DNA of 64,000 nt from Bacteroidales bacterium (GTDB lineage Bacteria > Bacteroidota > Bacteroidia > Bacteroidales > Tenuifilaceae), in contig JAFGDZ010000081.1 in the NCBI GenBank assembly GCA_016931855.1, positions 124,001-188,000 of the forward strand. The letters run 5' to 3'. The position numbers were made by a program, and so were the translations under genes. Shown piece after piece: positions 54,296-63,360 of this stretch. A model generated the notes under the pieces. The model was not told where the DNA came from, made no database searches, and saw nothing but the letters and a program-made list of their open reading frames with translations. Position 1 is the stretch's first letter. Each line of letters begins with the position of its first letter.

Positions 54296-55954
54296 CTAAT
54301 ACTCTTCGTACTCAACGGCAATCGTTTCGCGCTCTTCCAGAGCGGGCTTTAGTATAACCTTTTTGGGCGCTTCTTTGTACTTGGGTGCCGAAGCCTTTTC
54401 CCAGCCGTTCTCTTTCTTCTCTGTGTGGTGGAAAGCTCTCTTTGCCTTTTGCTCCTCAATCCTAAAGAACGATATAACCTGGTTTAGCTGTTCGGCTTGG
54501 CTGCTTAGCTCCTCTGCCGATGTTGCCAGCTCCTCGCTAGCAGCAGCAGTGCGCTGCGTAACCTGGTTAAGCTGCTGAATGGCCGTGTTTATTTGGTCCG
54601 AGCCCGATGTTTGCTCTAAGCTAGCTGCTGATATCTCCTGAACCAAACGGGCTGTTTTTTCTACCTCAGGTACTATTTGGGCAAGTATTATACCTGCACC
54701 CTCGGCCTCTTTAACGCCAAACTTGGTAAGCTTCTCAATCTCGTCGGCGGCAACCTTACTACGCTCGGCCAGCTTTCTAACCTCGGCAGCAACCACAGCA
54801 AAGCCTCGTCCCTGCTCTCCAGCTCTAGCTGCTTCAACAGCTGCGTTAAGCGCCAGTATGTTGGTTTGGAATGCAATGTCGCTAATAATGGAAACCTTCT
54901 CGGCAATTTGCTTCATGCTAACCACGGCAGTTGTTGTGGCCTCGCTTCCTTTCTTCATGCCATCGGCACCAGTAACTGCAATTCGCTCTGCTTGCTGCGC
55001 GTTCTCGGTATTCTGCTGTATGTTGGCAGCCATCTGCTCCATGGAGCTGGAGGCCTCCTCGGTTGACGATGCCTGCTCACTTGCTCCCTGCGATAGCTCC
55101 TGCGATGCAGAGCTAAGCTGTAGGCTCGATGCAGCAATATTCTCAGCGCCATCCTTAACAATAGTAACTACTTCTCTTAGCTTCTGAACCATATCCTGTA
55201 GGGCGCGGGCAAGAACTCCAATCTCATCTTTTTGGTTTATATCAAGTTGAGCGGTTAAGTTGCCTGCAGCCAGTTTCTTAGTGTACTCAACTCCTTTGGC
55301 TAGAGGTTTTGTAATTGCCATTGATATGGATATGCCAATGCTTGCAGCAAGAATAATGGCAATAATGGCAATAATTAGCATTAGTGTAGTAGCTCTATTG
55401 GCTATGTGCGTGTTATTAAGAGCTGTTTGTTCCGCTTGGCTCGTTTTAAACTGCACTAGGTTCTGAACGGCAACCTGTAAGTCCTGAGTTGGCTTTTGCC
55501 ACTCTCCGCCCATAAAGGCAATAGCTTCATCTCTTTTATCGTCCCAAACTAGTTGTATAAAATCGTTAAAGTAGAGCATGTAGTTTTTTAGTGCCTCTTT
55601 GGTATTGTCCAGTACTACTTGCTCTTCTTCGGAGCTAACCGTTTTTTTGTATTCCTCGGCTGTTTTGTTGAACTGCTCTTGGAGACTGAATACATTGTCG
55701 CGCTGTGCTTTTCGTTCCAATTCATTCTCGGCAATTAGCAAATCCCTTACTGCTACGCGCAGGCGTTGAAAGTAAGTGCTCATTTCGTTTACATGCCCCA
55801 AGGGAACGGTCATGCGCTCGTAGAGCAATGTGTCGGCATTATCAATAGTGCGTATTTGCACTGTGCCAAATAATCCCACAACACCTGTTAGTGCAGCAAT
55901 AAGGAGGTAGCTGCTAATAAGTCGGGTGCCAATTTTTACGTCTCTTAGTTTCAT
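54296..55954 (-). CDS. Methyl-accepting chemotaxis protein
   Basis: A 552-residue chemoreceptor with helices at about 12-31 and 190-212. Between them is a four-helix-bundle sensor domain ([17 protein letters not shown], about 40-185). Then follow HAMP ([19 protein letters not shown]) and the signalling domain with the tip stretch [20 protein letters not shown]. It lacks the CZB-like motif of the other receptor. The tail is short and charged, ending in TIAVEYEEY. The signalling half is nearly identical to the receptor at 41270, so both probably engage the same CheA/CheW, which is not in this window. Confidence 0.93.
   Translation of the reverse strand: MKLRDVKIGTRLISSYLLIAALTGVVGLFGTVQIRTIDNADTLLYERMTVPLGHVNEMSTYFQRLRVAVRDLLIAENELERKAQRDNVFSLQEQFNKTAEEYKKTVSSEEEQVVLDNTKEALKNYMLYFNDFIQLVWDDKRDEAIAFMGGEWQKPTQDLQVAVQNLVQFKTSQAEQTALNNTHIANRATTLMLIIAIIAIILAASIGISISMAITKPLAKGVEYTKKLAAGNLTAQLDINQKDEIGVLARALQDMVQKLREVVTIVKDGAENIAASSLQLSSASQELSQGASEQASSTEEASSSMEQMAANIQQNTENAQQAERIAVTGADGMKKGSEATTTAVVSMKQIAEKVSIISDIAFQTNILALNAAVEAARAGEQGRGFAVVAAEVRKLAERSKVAADEIEKLTKFGVKEAEGAGIILAQIVPEVEKTARLVQEISAASLEQTSGSDQINTAIQQLNQVTQRTAAASEELATSAEELSSQAEQLNQVISFFRIEEQKAKRAFHHTEKKENGWEKASAPKYKEAPKKVILKPALEERETIAVEYEEY
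54475..55100 (-). repeat. Chemoreceptor signalling-domain duplication, copy 2
   Basis: The inverted partner of 42525-43150, close to 90 percent identical by eye over the signalling helices, with divergence mostly at third codon positions. Confidence 0.7.
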
Positions 55955-56066
55955 AGGTTGTTTGCTCTTAGTTAGTATTGAATGGGAATTTCTAGTGCGC
56001 TATACAAATGTGCGTGTTGTTATTCTGTTAACATAAGTGGGCTAAATTTAGCCTTACTTGTTATGT

Positions 56067-56097
56067 CAAATTTATTGATATGGCTAAGTGCTTGCAA
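56067..56097 (-). promoter_or_regulatory. Possible promoter for the second chemoreceptor
   Basis: On the minus strand TTG (56095-56097), a 20-base spacer and TAAATTTG (56067-56074) match the Bacteroidota consensus. The implied leader is about 105 bases long. Confidence 0.45.
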
Positions 56098-56247
56098 GAG
56101 TGCTAGTACCTGTTTGTTTGAGCGTGGAAATACGTGTTTTGTTTGTACTACAGCGCATAGTTAAACGGTTGTTCAGGGGGGAAGTACGCACAGGTGATTT
56201 GTTGGGAAAGGGTGCAAGGGCGCTTTATGGTAAGCGTTGCAAATGCA

Positions 56248-56288
56248 AAACGGCTAGCGCATCTAATTGTTAGATGCGCTAGCCGTTT
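56248..56288 (-). terminator. Long perfect hairpin ending the PqqD/ATP-grasp operon
   Basis: A 19-base perfect stem (56248-56266 with 56270-56288) with a three-base loop, then TTTTGC on the minus strand. It lies about 70 bases after the stop of the last gene of the operon and is likely its terminator. The stem contains the palindromic core gctagc. Confidence 0.75.
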
Positions 56289-56358
56289 AGGAATGCTGTT
56301 ATTTTGTGCTTTCCCTGCTGCCTTTACGGGTCACTATTTTTTGCCTATTGCTATTTGC

Positions 56359-56976
56359 TTACTTTCCTATTAGGGATAAGCCCTCTTGAGCCGATTTGTC
56401 GTTGGGGTTGTAAAGCAGCGCTTTTTGGAATAGCACCTTTGCCTCGCGGGTTTTTCCTAGTTGAAAGCTTGTCCATGCAAGCATTAGCAGGCTATCGTGA
56501 TCGAATGGGTAGAGGTTTACAATTTTGGCAAAGTGCTCGGCTGCTTGCTGGTACTCCTTGCGTTCGTATAAAATGAGCCCCATTCGGTATAGCGTTAGGG
56601 TTTGGTTGGGATCAATTTTAAGAATTTCCTTATACTGCATAACTACAAAGGCCCAATTCCCTTGCGCCGATGCGGGGTATGCCACACCCAATCGGGGTTC
56701 AATGGCGTACGGCATAAGCTCTATGGCGCGGTTGTAGTAGGCCAGAGACTCGGTGAACTGCCCCTGCAGGTAGGTTAGCCAGCCTAGTCTCAAGTTTATT
56801 TCGTAGGAGCTGTCGGTATATATTGCCTTAAGGGGTTTTACTGCATCGGCATAGCTGCCTGCGGCTTCCTTTGCGTAGCTCTCTGCAAAAGCGGTAATTT
56901 GCTTGCTATTATCCTGTGCAAGCATAATGGCTGGTACAAATAGTATTGCAGCCAGTGTAACCATAAGTTTTCTCAT
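56359..56976 (-). CDS. Exported TPR protein, last gene of the PqqD/ATP-grasp operon
   Basis: A 205-residue protein with a signal peptide (MRKLMVTLAAILFVPAIMLAQ) and about four TPRs, such as EINLRLGWLTYLQGQFTESL and YRMGLILYERKEYQQAAEHF. It is probably periplasmic. It starts 20 bases after the stop of the TPR/outer-membrane gene and is followed by the operon's hairpin terminator. Its role is likely scaffolding for the membrane components. TPR repeats are seen; the partnership is inferred from the operon. Confidence 0.85.
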   Translation of the reverse strand: MRKLMVTLAAILFVPAIMLAQDNSKQITAFAESYAKEAAGSYADAVKPLKAIYTDSSYEINLRLGWLTYLQGQFTESLAYYNRAIELMPYAIEPRLGVAYPASAQGNWAFVVMQYKEILKIDPNQTLTLYRMGLILYERKEYQQAAEHFAKIVNLYPFDHDSLLMLAWTSFQLGKTREAKVLFQKALLYNPNDKSAQEGLSLIGK

Positions 56977-56996
56977 TGTAGTAGCTATTAGTTTAA

Positions 56997-58289
56997 TTAT
57001 AGTTTCATTCCAATGCTTATTGAGAAACCATTAAAGTGGTTTAGGTTCCTGTTGCTTTTGGTGTTATTGTTTAGGTTCCAGGTGTAGTTCTCGTTGCTGC
57101 TTCTAAATGCGGCTATATGTGCGTTGAATCCTGTTTTTGAATAGAACGACAGCTGTCCAAACATGCTAAGCGCTGGGATTTGAAATGAGTTGTTTAGCTG
57201 CTGGCCTGCATTTGTTGCGTATAGTGGTATGTTGCTAGTTGATGCGCCCAGCTCAACCCACATAAATTTTAGCGCCTTAAAGCCAGCCACTTGGCTTATG
57301 TGGTATCCCTTCCCCCACGATGAGTAGAACTGGTACATTCCCTGTGTTGTGGTGTAAAGGTTTAGGTTTTGAAATGGGTAAACAGTAAGCAGAGCTTCTG
57401 CTCTACCTTGGTTGGTCCCAACCAAATTGCTATACGATGCATTTAGCTGTATGCCTAGCAATGCAGTTCTTTTGGCAATGCCTAGGCCTAATAGGAAATC
57501 GGATTCGTAGCTTGTTTGCATTTGCGAACGTCCTCCCCAGGTCTGTGTTACCTTTGGTGCCCCCTCGTAAAGAGCCGCGTGGGCAAACCCAAAAACTTCG
57601 TAGCCATTGGCAAGTGCCTTGCCCAGTTTAGAGTAGAGCTGGTGTTGGGCAAAGTTTAGCGCGCCTCCGCTGGGGTAGGTTTGCGAGTATATTACTCCTT
57701 GCTTTCGGTAATTAGAGTAAGCTAAACCCCAAAAAGCGCCCTTTTTTGACCGAGAGTCTATGTAAACCTTAATGTTTAGGGCATTCTCAATATATTCTGT
57801 GGATTGGTCCAGAACCAATGGGGTTATTATGGTGTTAGCCGACTGGTTGGAGAGGTAGTCCAATAATAGCCCATAGCCCGTAATACCTGTTAGCGACTTC
57901 TCCCTTACATATTTTGTTTGTTGGTGTGGTTGTAGCTTGTTTTGGTAAAGCAAGGCCTCGGTTTCCCTGCCGCTGTACACGTAGCTAAAAAAGATGTATT
58001 CTGGCACAATGGGGTCGGCACTGCTAAACTTCATTGCCTTGCTAAAGTGCTTAATGGCACGGCCATACCTCTTTTTATTGAACGCGGCAATGCCTAGCCT
58101 CATACGAAGATAGTAGTAATCTATACCATTGCTTATCATGCTATCGCCCAAGGAGTTTAGTTCGCTATACTTCCCTTGGAGAAAGAACTGGTACGTTTGG
58201 GCATCAAGAACGGCAAAGCTCTTGTTAACCTGTGCTAGAGAGATGTTGGCTACTACCAGCGCTAGGAGTGTTATAATAGTTTTTCGCAT
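56997..58289 (-). CDS. TPR plus outer-membrane beta-barrel protein
   Basis: A 430-residue exported protein with a signal peptide (MRKTIITLLALVVANISLAQ). Residues 30-130 contain two or three TPR-like helix pairs (YYLRMRLGIAAFNKKRYGRAI). From about 150 onwards the sequence turns into alternating hydrophobic strands with many aromatic residues, ending HFNGFSISIGMKL, a beta-barrel closing strand. I infer an outer-membrane barrel with a periplasmic TPR part. The start overlaps the end of the UT/M23 gene by 19 bases, so the two are translationally coupled. No named family is recognised. Confidence 0.75.
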   Translation of the reverse strand: MRKTIITLLALVVANISLAQVNKSFAVLDAQTYQFFLQGKYSELNSLGDSMISNGIDYYYLRMRLGIAAFNKKRYGRAIKHFSKAMKFSSADPIVPEYIFFSYVYSGRETEALLYQNKLQPHQQTKYVREKSLTGITGYGLLLDYLSNQSANTIITPLVLDQSTEYIENALNIKVYIDSRSKKGAFWGLAYSNYRKQGVIYSQTYPSGGALNFAQHQLYSKLGKALANGYEVFGFAHAALYEGAPKVTQTWGGRSQMQTSYESDFLLGLGIAKRTALLGIQLNASYSNLVGTNQGRAEALLTVYPFQNLNLYTTTQGMYQFYSSWGKGYHISQVAGFKALKFMWVELGASTSNIPLYATNAGQQLNNSFQIPALSMFGQLSFYSKTGFNAHIAAFRSSNENYTWNLNNNTKSNRNLNHFNGFSISIGMKL

Positions 58290-60439
58290 ACGGCTAATCC
58301 TGTTTCAATGGAACCATCGTCTAGTGTAATTTTCCCGTTGGGCGAGAGGCTTAATGTGTAGCTTGTTTTTGCTTTCACCCTATTGAACACAAGCTGGTTG
58401 ATGCTCGATTTATAGGTTACTCCCAATGGGTTTATCTCGGAGCCAATAACCTCAAGTTCGCCTTTGTAACTTGCTTTAAGGTAGCGGTAGAATGGCGCAA
58501 TAAAATCTTGAACTATTAACCGTTTTGCCGAGAATACCTTGTTTATGGGCAGCTCATCATCAACATAAAAATCTTTAACGGGAGCGAGTGGAACTCTAAA
58601 TGCTGCTTGGTAAAACATGTAGAGTAGTGAGTTTTTGCTGCCCTTAAATCCGGTAAAGGTGAAGTACGAGCTGGAGATGCTAAACCATGCTACCGATTTT
58701 GTGCTGTGGCAGTACAGGTACGATTGGTTGTAAACGGTGGTAAATACCTCCCATATGGTCTCTGTGCCCTTGTATGTCCATTGCAATCTCATCCCAGGAA
58801 TAAAGTGTAGCCCTTGCTGCAAAATGGTAAGCGGAGTAGAACCTTGTAGTAAATCTCCTTTGCTGGGATAGGCAAAGGACTCTAACCTTTCCCCGTTTAT
58901 AATTAGGTTGGCCAAAGGGTATTGTACCGTTTTGGAGCCAATGTAGGGGTAGGCTTGCACCTGAAAGTGCAAGTGGGGGTAGGGCGACCGTCCAGAGTTT
59001 CCGGCAAGTGCAACTACTTGTCCGTGCCGCACAAACTCTCCAACCTTAACCTTAATGGAATCCATTTTAAGGTGGCTAACCTTGGTAAAAAGGTAATCGG
59101 AGTGCTTAATTACAATGGTGTTTCCCCAGTTTTTGTTTAGGTTGATATCGCCAATGGCGTTATCGTTAATGCCATCCTCAAGCATGGCAATAAAGCCATC
59201 GGCAGGAGCGGTAACGGGCTTCCCAAAGCAGTAGTAGTCGGTTGCCTTATCGCCAAGGTTGGTGTACTGCTTCCCTTCATCATCATTAATAATAAAATCG
59301 AGGGCGTATGCCCAATCGCCCTTATGGGTATGCTCGCCGTTATACCCCTGCGAAACGTACCACTCGCCCATAAACGGGAGTTCTATAGGCGCAAAGGACT
59401 CAAATGGGAAACGGTTGCTATGACTTAGGTGTGCGTAAAGGTTTTGCTCAGGGCTTCCGTGATGTATTAACACCTCGGTAAGCTTTTTAGCGTTGGTTCT
59501 CAGCCTAAAGCTGTATAAAAACAGCAGTACCACAAAGTTGAATGGTAGTGAGTATATGGGCAGCCCTAATTCTGAGAGCATTGCAAAAAGGCCAGCCGTT
59601 ACAAACGCTATTATGGGCGCAATGGCTATAGCCCATAGGTACGATTTTGGTGATGCTATGTAAAAGTAACCTCCTATTGCAATGGAGGTTAGAATAAAGT
59701 TAAAGCCAATAAAACCATATCCTATGCTTTGTAGCTCCACGCCTAGTAGTGCGTATGCAAAGTAGGCCACGGTGTAGCCTAGCAACGATAGGGTAAATGC
59801 TATATGCGAGTATATTAGTAGCGCTAGAGCCACAACAATTCCTGCAAATACGTTAAACTGAAAGAATATGGCACCAAGCGAGATAAAGAAGCTGTTGATA
59901 TAGGTTGATGCCACGTTGGCTATCCACCACTCGTGGAGCGATACAAAGTTTAGCCCTCCAATACGAAAAAGATCGTTGAGCATGTAAACGCCCCGTTCGC
60001 TTATCTCCAGCGATATTAGCATTTGGCTTGCTAGAATGGCTATCCACATGGCAAAAACAAATGGTAGCGAAAGGAATGGCAAGTAGTACTTGCCTAGCCA
60101 CCCCTCAATGGCAATTGTTAGGAGGAGCGTTAAGAATGATGCCAATACAACAAGCAGCAGAACCTGTGGTGTAACAGCAAATCCGTATCCAATGCCCAAC
60201 CCAACAAGCAGACTATTAAAACCGTAAAAACCTTTTTTTACTTGATATGGGCTAAATCCAATGAGTAAAGCAGTGCTATTGGCAACCATAATGGCCAGTA
60301 AGCCGCATAAACCCGAAGGGAGATCGATAAACGACACTACTAAAAGCGGTATTGCCAACCAAATATTATCGGTAAAGAATATTTGCGAGTAGCCCCTCAG
60401 CACACCTTGGGCAAAGCTATGTAGGCTGTTGTTTTGCAT
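58271..60439 (-). CDS. Urea-transporter-like membrane domain fused to M23 peptidase
   Basis: A 722-residue fusion. Residues 1-315 form about ten helices of the urea transporter (UT) fold. Both half-repeats carry the pore signature: YLPFLSLPF near 119-127 and LGLPIYSLPF near 291-300, each preceded by a GFN-type segment (FYGFNSLLVG, FIGFNFILTS). Residues 325-530 are an M23/LytM domain with Zn ligands H372, D381 (THKGDWAYALDF) and H491 (YPHLHFQVQ), so the peptidase may be active. About 190 further residues of beta-rich text follow. The M23 part probably faces the periplasm and may act on peptidoglycan or a peptide. It lies two bases after the PLP enzyme gene. Confidence 0.85.
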   Translation of the reverse strand: MQNNSLHSFAQGVLRGYSQIFFTDNIWLAIPLLVVSFIDLPSGLCGLLAIMVANSTALLIGFSPYQVKKGFYGFNSLLVGLGIGYGFAVTPQVLLLVVLASFLTLLLTIAIEGWLGKYYLPFLSLPFVFAMWIAILASQMLISLEISERGVYMLNDLFRIGGLNFVSLHEWWIANVASTYINSFFISLGAIFFQFNVFAGIVVALALLIYSHIAFTLSLLGYTVAYFAYALLGVELQSIGYGFIGFNFILTSIAIGGYFYIASPKSYLWAIAIAPIIAFVTAGLFAMLSELGLPIYSLPFNFVVLLFLYSFRLRTNAKKLTEVLIHHGSPEQNLYAHLSHSNRFPFESFAPIELPFMGEWYVSQGYNGEHTHKGDWAYALDFIINDDEGKQYTNLGDKATDYYCFGKPVTAPADGFIAMLEDGINDNAIGDINLNKNWGNTIVIKHSDYLFTKVSHLKMDSIKVKVGEFVRHGQVVALAGNSGRSPYPHLHFQVQAYPYIGSKTVQYPLANLIINGERLESFAYPSKGDLLQGSTPLTILQQGLHFIPGMRLQWTYKGTETIWEVFTTVYNQSYLYCHSTKSVAWFSISSSYFTFTGFKGSKNSLLYMFYQAAFRVPLAPVKDFYVDDELPINKVFSAKRLIVQDFIAPFYRYLKASYKGELEVIGSEINPLGVTYKSSINQLVFNRVKAKTSYTLSLSPNGKITLDDGSIETGLAVCEKLL

Positions 60440-60441
60440 TA

Positions 60442-61797
60442 TTATAGGTTGAAGTTTTTAAGATGCTCTGGAACTTCCTCATGCATTGTAATGGAGTCCA
60501 AGTTCTCTGCCTTTCTTATAACGCCTGTTTGTCCGTTGGTATCAATTAGCACAACGTTGGGTCTAAGGGTAATAAATTGCATCCATTGCGTGTTGTTGTA
60601 AGCCCCTACTCGGCTTATCACAAAATGGTCGCCGCGTTTAAGCGGAGGGAACTGCATGGAGTACCTAATAACATCAATGTTCATGCACAGTGGGCCATAA
60701 AGTGTTGTTTCCTCTGGGTTTCCTGCAATGTAGCGGGTTGGCTGTATTTTATGGTCGTACCAGAAAGCGGTAAACAGCAGGTTTACGCCAACATCAAGAA
60801 TGGTTGCCCTGTTTCCATCGGAAAGGCGCTTGTTGGCTAGTACTGTACCGGCAATGTAACCAGCATCGTCAATAAGGGCGCGTCCGGTTTCAAGTATAAG
60901 GAGCGGCATGTTGGCTGGTTTTATCTGCGAGCTAATAATGGCAGTGGTAATGGCCTCGGCATACTCATCAAACGATGGGGTGGTATCTTCGCCCGAAAGG
61001 TATGCGCCACGCAGCGTATTTTTAGAGGCAAATCCGCCGCCCATATCAATGTACTTAATGGCATGTCCATACTTTTTATCAACGTTAACGGCTAGGTCGG
61101 TTAGCTTAAGGGCGGCAATGCGGTAGGCATCGGCGGTCATCATGTAGGTTCCAATGTGGGTATGCAGCCCCACAAGGTTTAGCTTTGGGTTAAGCATAAT
61201 ACGGTTTAGTGCCTCCCAAGCCTCGCCATTCTCGTAGTTAAAGCCAAACCTGTCCCAGCGGGGGTAAATGCCAATATCCATGTTAACCCTAATGGCAACG
61301 TTGGCCTCAATATTTTTCTTCTCGCAAATTTGGGCAAGGGTAAAGAGCTCATCAAAATGGTCTATGTGTATAAATGAGCCGTTGCGTGCAGCAAGTTCAA
61401 GGTCGGCCTCGCTTTTATCGGGGCCGTTGAACAGTATGTGCTCGCCACTAACTCCCATATCTATGGCCTTTTGGTACTCAAAGCCAGACACCACCTCGGC
61501 CAAGGAGCCCTCCTGATGGAAAATACGGCACACGGCGCTTAGGTAGTTGGTTTTGTAGCTCCAGGCCAGCTGTACCTTGGGGTATCGCATTTGGAATGCC
61601 TGCTTAAACTGCTTTACGGTGCGCCTTATGGTTTGTTCGGAGTATATGTACAGTGGTGAGCCGTACTGTGCAAGCATGCTTTCCACATCAACACCATCAA
61701 TAGCACTTAACGGTTTAAAGCTTGGTGCCATGCCATGCTTTGATGGCATGCCGGGGTTTAACTTTTTTATTGTTGGGCGTTCAAACTGCTGGTTCAT
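60442..61797 (-). CDS. PLP-dependent decarboxylase, DAP/ornithine decarboxylase family (fold III)
   Basis: A 451-residue cytoplasmic enzyme of the alanine-racemase-like fold III family. The PLP lysine is K82 in WSYKTNYLSA; HTHIGTYM, the phosphate-binding DMGGGFASK, ETGRALIDDAG, and the GPLCMNID segment (CxxxD-like) are visible. This is the DapC/LysA-type layout, but the N-terminal 30 residues and the length exceed the usual 420. The place between ATP-grasp and UT/M23 genes argues against a housekeeping lysA role. Likely substrates are an amino acid or an amino-acid-derived moiety added by the ligase; this is inferred. Confidence 0.85.
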   Translation of the reverse strand: MNQQFERPTIKKLNPGMPSKHGMAPSFKPLSAIDGVDVESMLAQYGSPLYIYSEQTIRRTVKQFKQAFQMRYPKVQLAWSYKTNYLSAVCRIFHQEGSLAEVVSGFEYQKAIDMGVSGEHILFNGPDKSEADLELAARNGSFIHIDHFDELFTLAQICEKKNIEANVAIRVNMDIGIYPRWDRFGFNYENGEAWEALNRIMLNPKLNLVGLHTHIGTYMMTADAYRIAALKLTDLAVNVDKKYGHAIKYIDMGGGFASKNTLRGAYLSGEDTTPSFDEYAEAITTAIISSQIKPANMPLLILETGRALIDDAGYIAGTVLANKRLSDGNRATILDVGVNLLFTAFWYDHKIQPTRYIAGNPEETTLYGPLCMNIDVIRYSMQFPPLKRGDHFVISRVGAYNNTQWMQFITLRPNVVLIDTNGQTGVIRKAENLDSITMHEEVPEHLKNFNL

Positions 61798-61830
61798 ATG
61801 GCTAGTCTTTTTAATCGGTTAGGTTGATGT

Positions 61831-62880
61831 TTATAGCTCGCCAGTCATGGTGAGCTGTTCAAACTTGTCTATCCCCACAATCATATCGTATGAGTAGCGG
61901 ATAAACATTTTCCCCACATCGTAATGCTGGTATGGCGCTACATCAATGTCAAGGGCAAGTTTTACTAGAGCTTCGGGAATGTTTTGTCCTGCGCCAACGG
62001 CAAGGTAAACCCATGCCGGAATACGCGGATTAATTTCTATTAGAAAAAGCTTGCCATTGGCATCGCGTACCAGCTCCAGCTCCATGCCGCCACGCCACTT
62101 GGTTTGGGTCATAATGCTTTTGGTAAGGTTTAGCATGGCATCGTCGGCAAGGGTAATGCCACCCCACGCTTTTCCCTTATCGGTAATGTACTGCTTACGC
62201 ATGGGCACCGCAGCAATGGTTTGACCAGTTCCATCGCCTAGAGCAATAACATTAACCTCGGTGCCCTTAATAAACTGCTGCAGTATTATGGGCAAACCCC
62301 ATTTTGCCGATAGCTTGTTAAAGTAACCCTCTATTTGGCTCTTCTCATGCGCAATGTAGGCATCGTAGTATTTTCCCTTTACAACAAGGGGGAGCTTTAG
62401 CTCCTTAACGGCCTTTTCGAACTGCGATGGATTGGTTACCTCTATGCTCTTGGGTACGTTTACCGTGTACTTTTTGCCATACTCGGGCAGGTTTGCCTTA
62501 TGTCGCTCTTCAAATTGTGTAAGGGTGGGTAGGAATGTGCATATGCCAATTCGCTTTAGCTCTGGCTCCAGCCTAATAAAGGAGTATAGCTCTGCATCAA
62601 AATTTGGTATAATTACATCCATATGCTCAATGGCTTGAATCTGAGCAATACGTGTGTAAAGTGCCTCTTTCCCCTCCGAAGGGTATGGTATCATGTAGGT
62701 TTTATCAACCAAATCGCTCATGTAAATGCCCGGCTCAAGGGTTTCGTAGGCTAGGCCAATTACTCTAACCTCAAAAAAATCCGATTCCTTTAGTCCCCTA
62801 ATTACAGGAATTCCAGGCCCAGGGCTGTCAATGTTGTTAAGTCCTGTTACACCTACAGTTATATTATGCTTAGCAGCCAT
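61831..62880 (-). CDS. ATP-grasp ligase
   Basis: A 349-residue cytoplasmic enzyme expected to join a carboxylate to an amine or thiol with ATP. The N-terminal fold (TVGVTGLNNIDSPGPG) precedes ATP-grasp segments KLPLVVKGKYYDAYIA, QQFIKGTEVNVIALGD, and LELVRDANGKLFLIEINPRIPAW, where E and N supply the metal-binding residues. It resembles CarB-like and biotin-carboxylase-like ligases without being either. It starts three bases after the stop of the PqqD-like gene. Family seen; substrate unknown. Confidence 0.88.
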   Translation of the reverse strand: MAAKHNITVGVTGLNNIDSPGPGIPVIRGLKESDFFEVRVIGLAYETLEPGIYMSDLVDKTYMIPYPSEGKEALYTRIAQIQAIEHMDVIIPNFDAELYSFIRLEPELKRIGICTFLPTLTQFEERHKANLPEYGKKYTVNVPKSIEVTNPSQFEKAVKELKLPLVVKGKYYDAYIAHEKSQIEGYFNKLSAKWGLPIILQQFIKGTEVNVIALGDGTGQTIAAVPMRKQYITDKGKAWGGITLADDAMLNLTKSIMTQTKWRGGMELELVRDANGKLFLIEINPRIPAWVYLAVGAGQNIPEALVKLALDIDVAPYQHYDVGKMFIRYSYDMIVGIDKFEQLTMTGEL

Positions 62881-62883
62881 GGC

Positions 62884-63150
62884 TTACTCCTCTAAAAGGT
62901 TAAAGTTTCTAAGCTCCTCAAAAAATTCAACCAGGTAGCGCTCGTATAGGGGTTTTTCTCCGCCGTAGTTTGCAAGTAGGCTGTTGAGAATCTGCTCGTA
63001 GTCCAAACCCTGTTTTACCAGAGAAATAATCTCCTGTCCCGTTTTATTTAGCGTAAACGACTCTCCTGTTGATGGGTCAAACACAAAGCCGCTTTCGCTA
63101 ACTGCAATGTTGTTTTTAATCTTCATGGCTCGTTTTTTAGTAATACGCAT
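62884..63150 (-). CDS. PqqD-like peptide-binding (RRE) protein
   Basis: An 88-residue protein of the PqqD / RiPP-recognition-element fold: beta strands NNIAVSESGFVFDPSTGESFTLN are followed by helices (LNKTGQEIISLVKQG, YERYLVEFFEELRNFNLLEE). PqqD-type proteins hold a peptide substrate for a modifying enzyme. The start may be 63150 or the ATG at 63126 (MKIKNNIAVSE), which lacks the Lys-rich extension. It heads a six-gene operon with an ATP-grasp ligase three bases downstream, but no precursor peptide gene is obvious upstream. Confidence 0.8.
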   Translation of the reverse strand: MRITKKRAMKIKNNIAVSESGFVFDPSTGESFTLNKTGQEIISLVKQGLDYEQILNSLLANYGGEKPLYERYLVEFFEELRNFNLLEE

Positions 63151-63360
63151 GGCTAGAGTTTTACCCTACTGTAATTTTGGGTGCTTATTAACCTTTTTAC
63201 TAGGAACCCCAGTTTTTATTGTAAGTTATCAAGTTATGCTAATTCTATCATCTATTCAATGAATCTTTGATTAGTGAGCCCCTCTTATGCTATTACAATA
63301 ATTTAGATGGTTTTACTGTTTTTATAGTTAATTTTACCCACAAATCACAACAGAGAGATT

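Larger units (their letters stand above)
55955..56358. other. Intergenic region with promoter and large hairpin
   Basis: No credible gene is seen in these 404 bases; the short open frames here lack ribosome sites and family-like sequence. It holds the probable chemoreceptor promoter at 56067-56097 and the 19-base-stem hairpin at 56248-56288. The remainder shows nothing I can assign. Confidence 0.6.

Noticed and set aside
54677-55187. Plus-strand open frames opposite the second chemoreceptor
   Set aside because: Same shadow effect as in the first receptor; the minus-strand gene is unmistakable.
55982-56273. Short open frames of about 60 residues in the gap before the second chemoreceptor
   Set aside because: They overlap each other, have no ribosome sites, and the sequences look like random translation of a promoter region and hairpin.
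60442-61797. Housekeeping diaminopimelate decarboxylase lysA
   Set aside because: The fold fits, but the operon context and N-terminal extension point elsewhere; without the full genome it cannot be excluded, so no symbol was given.
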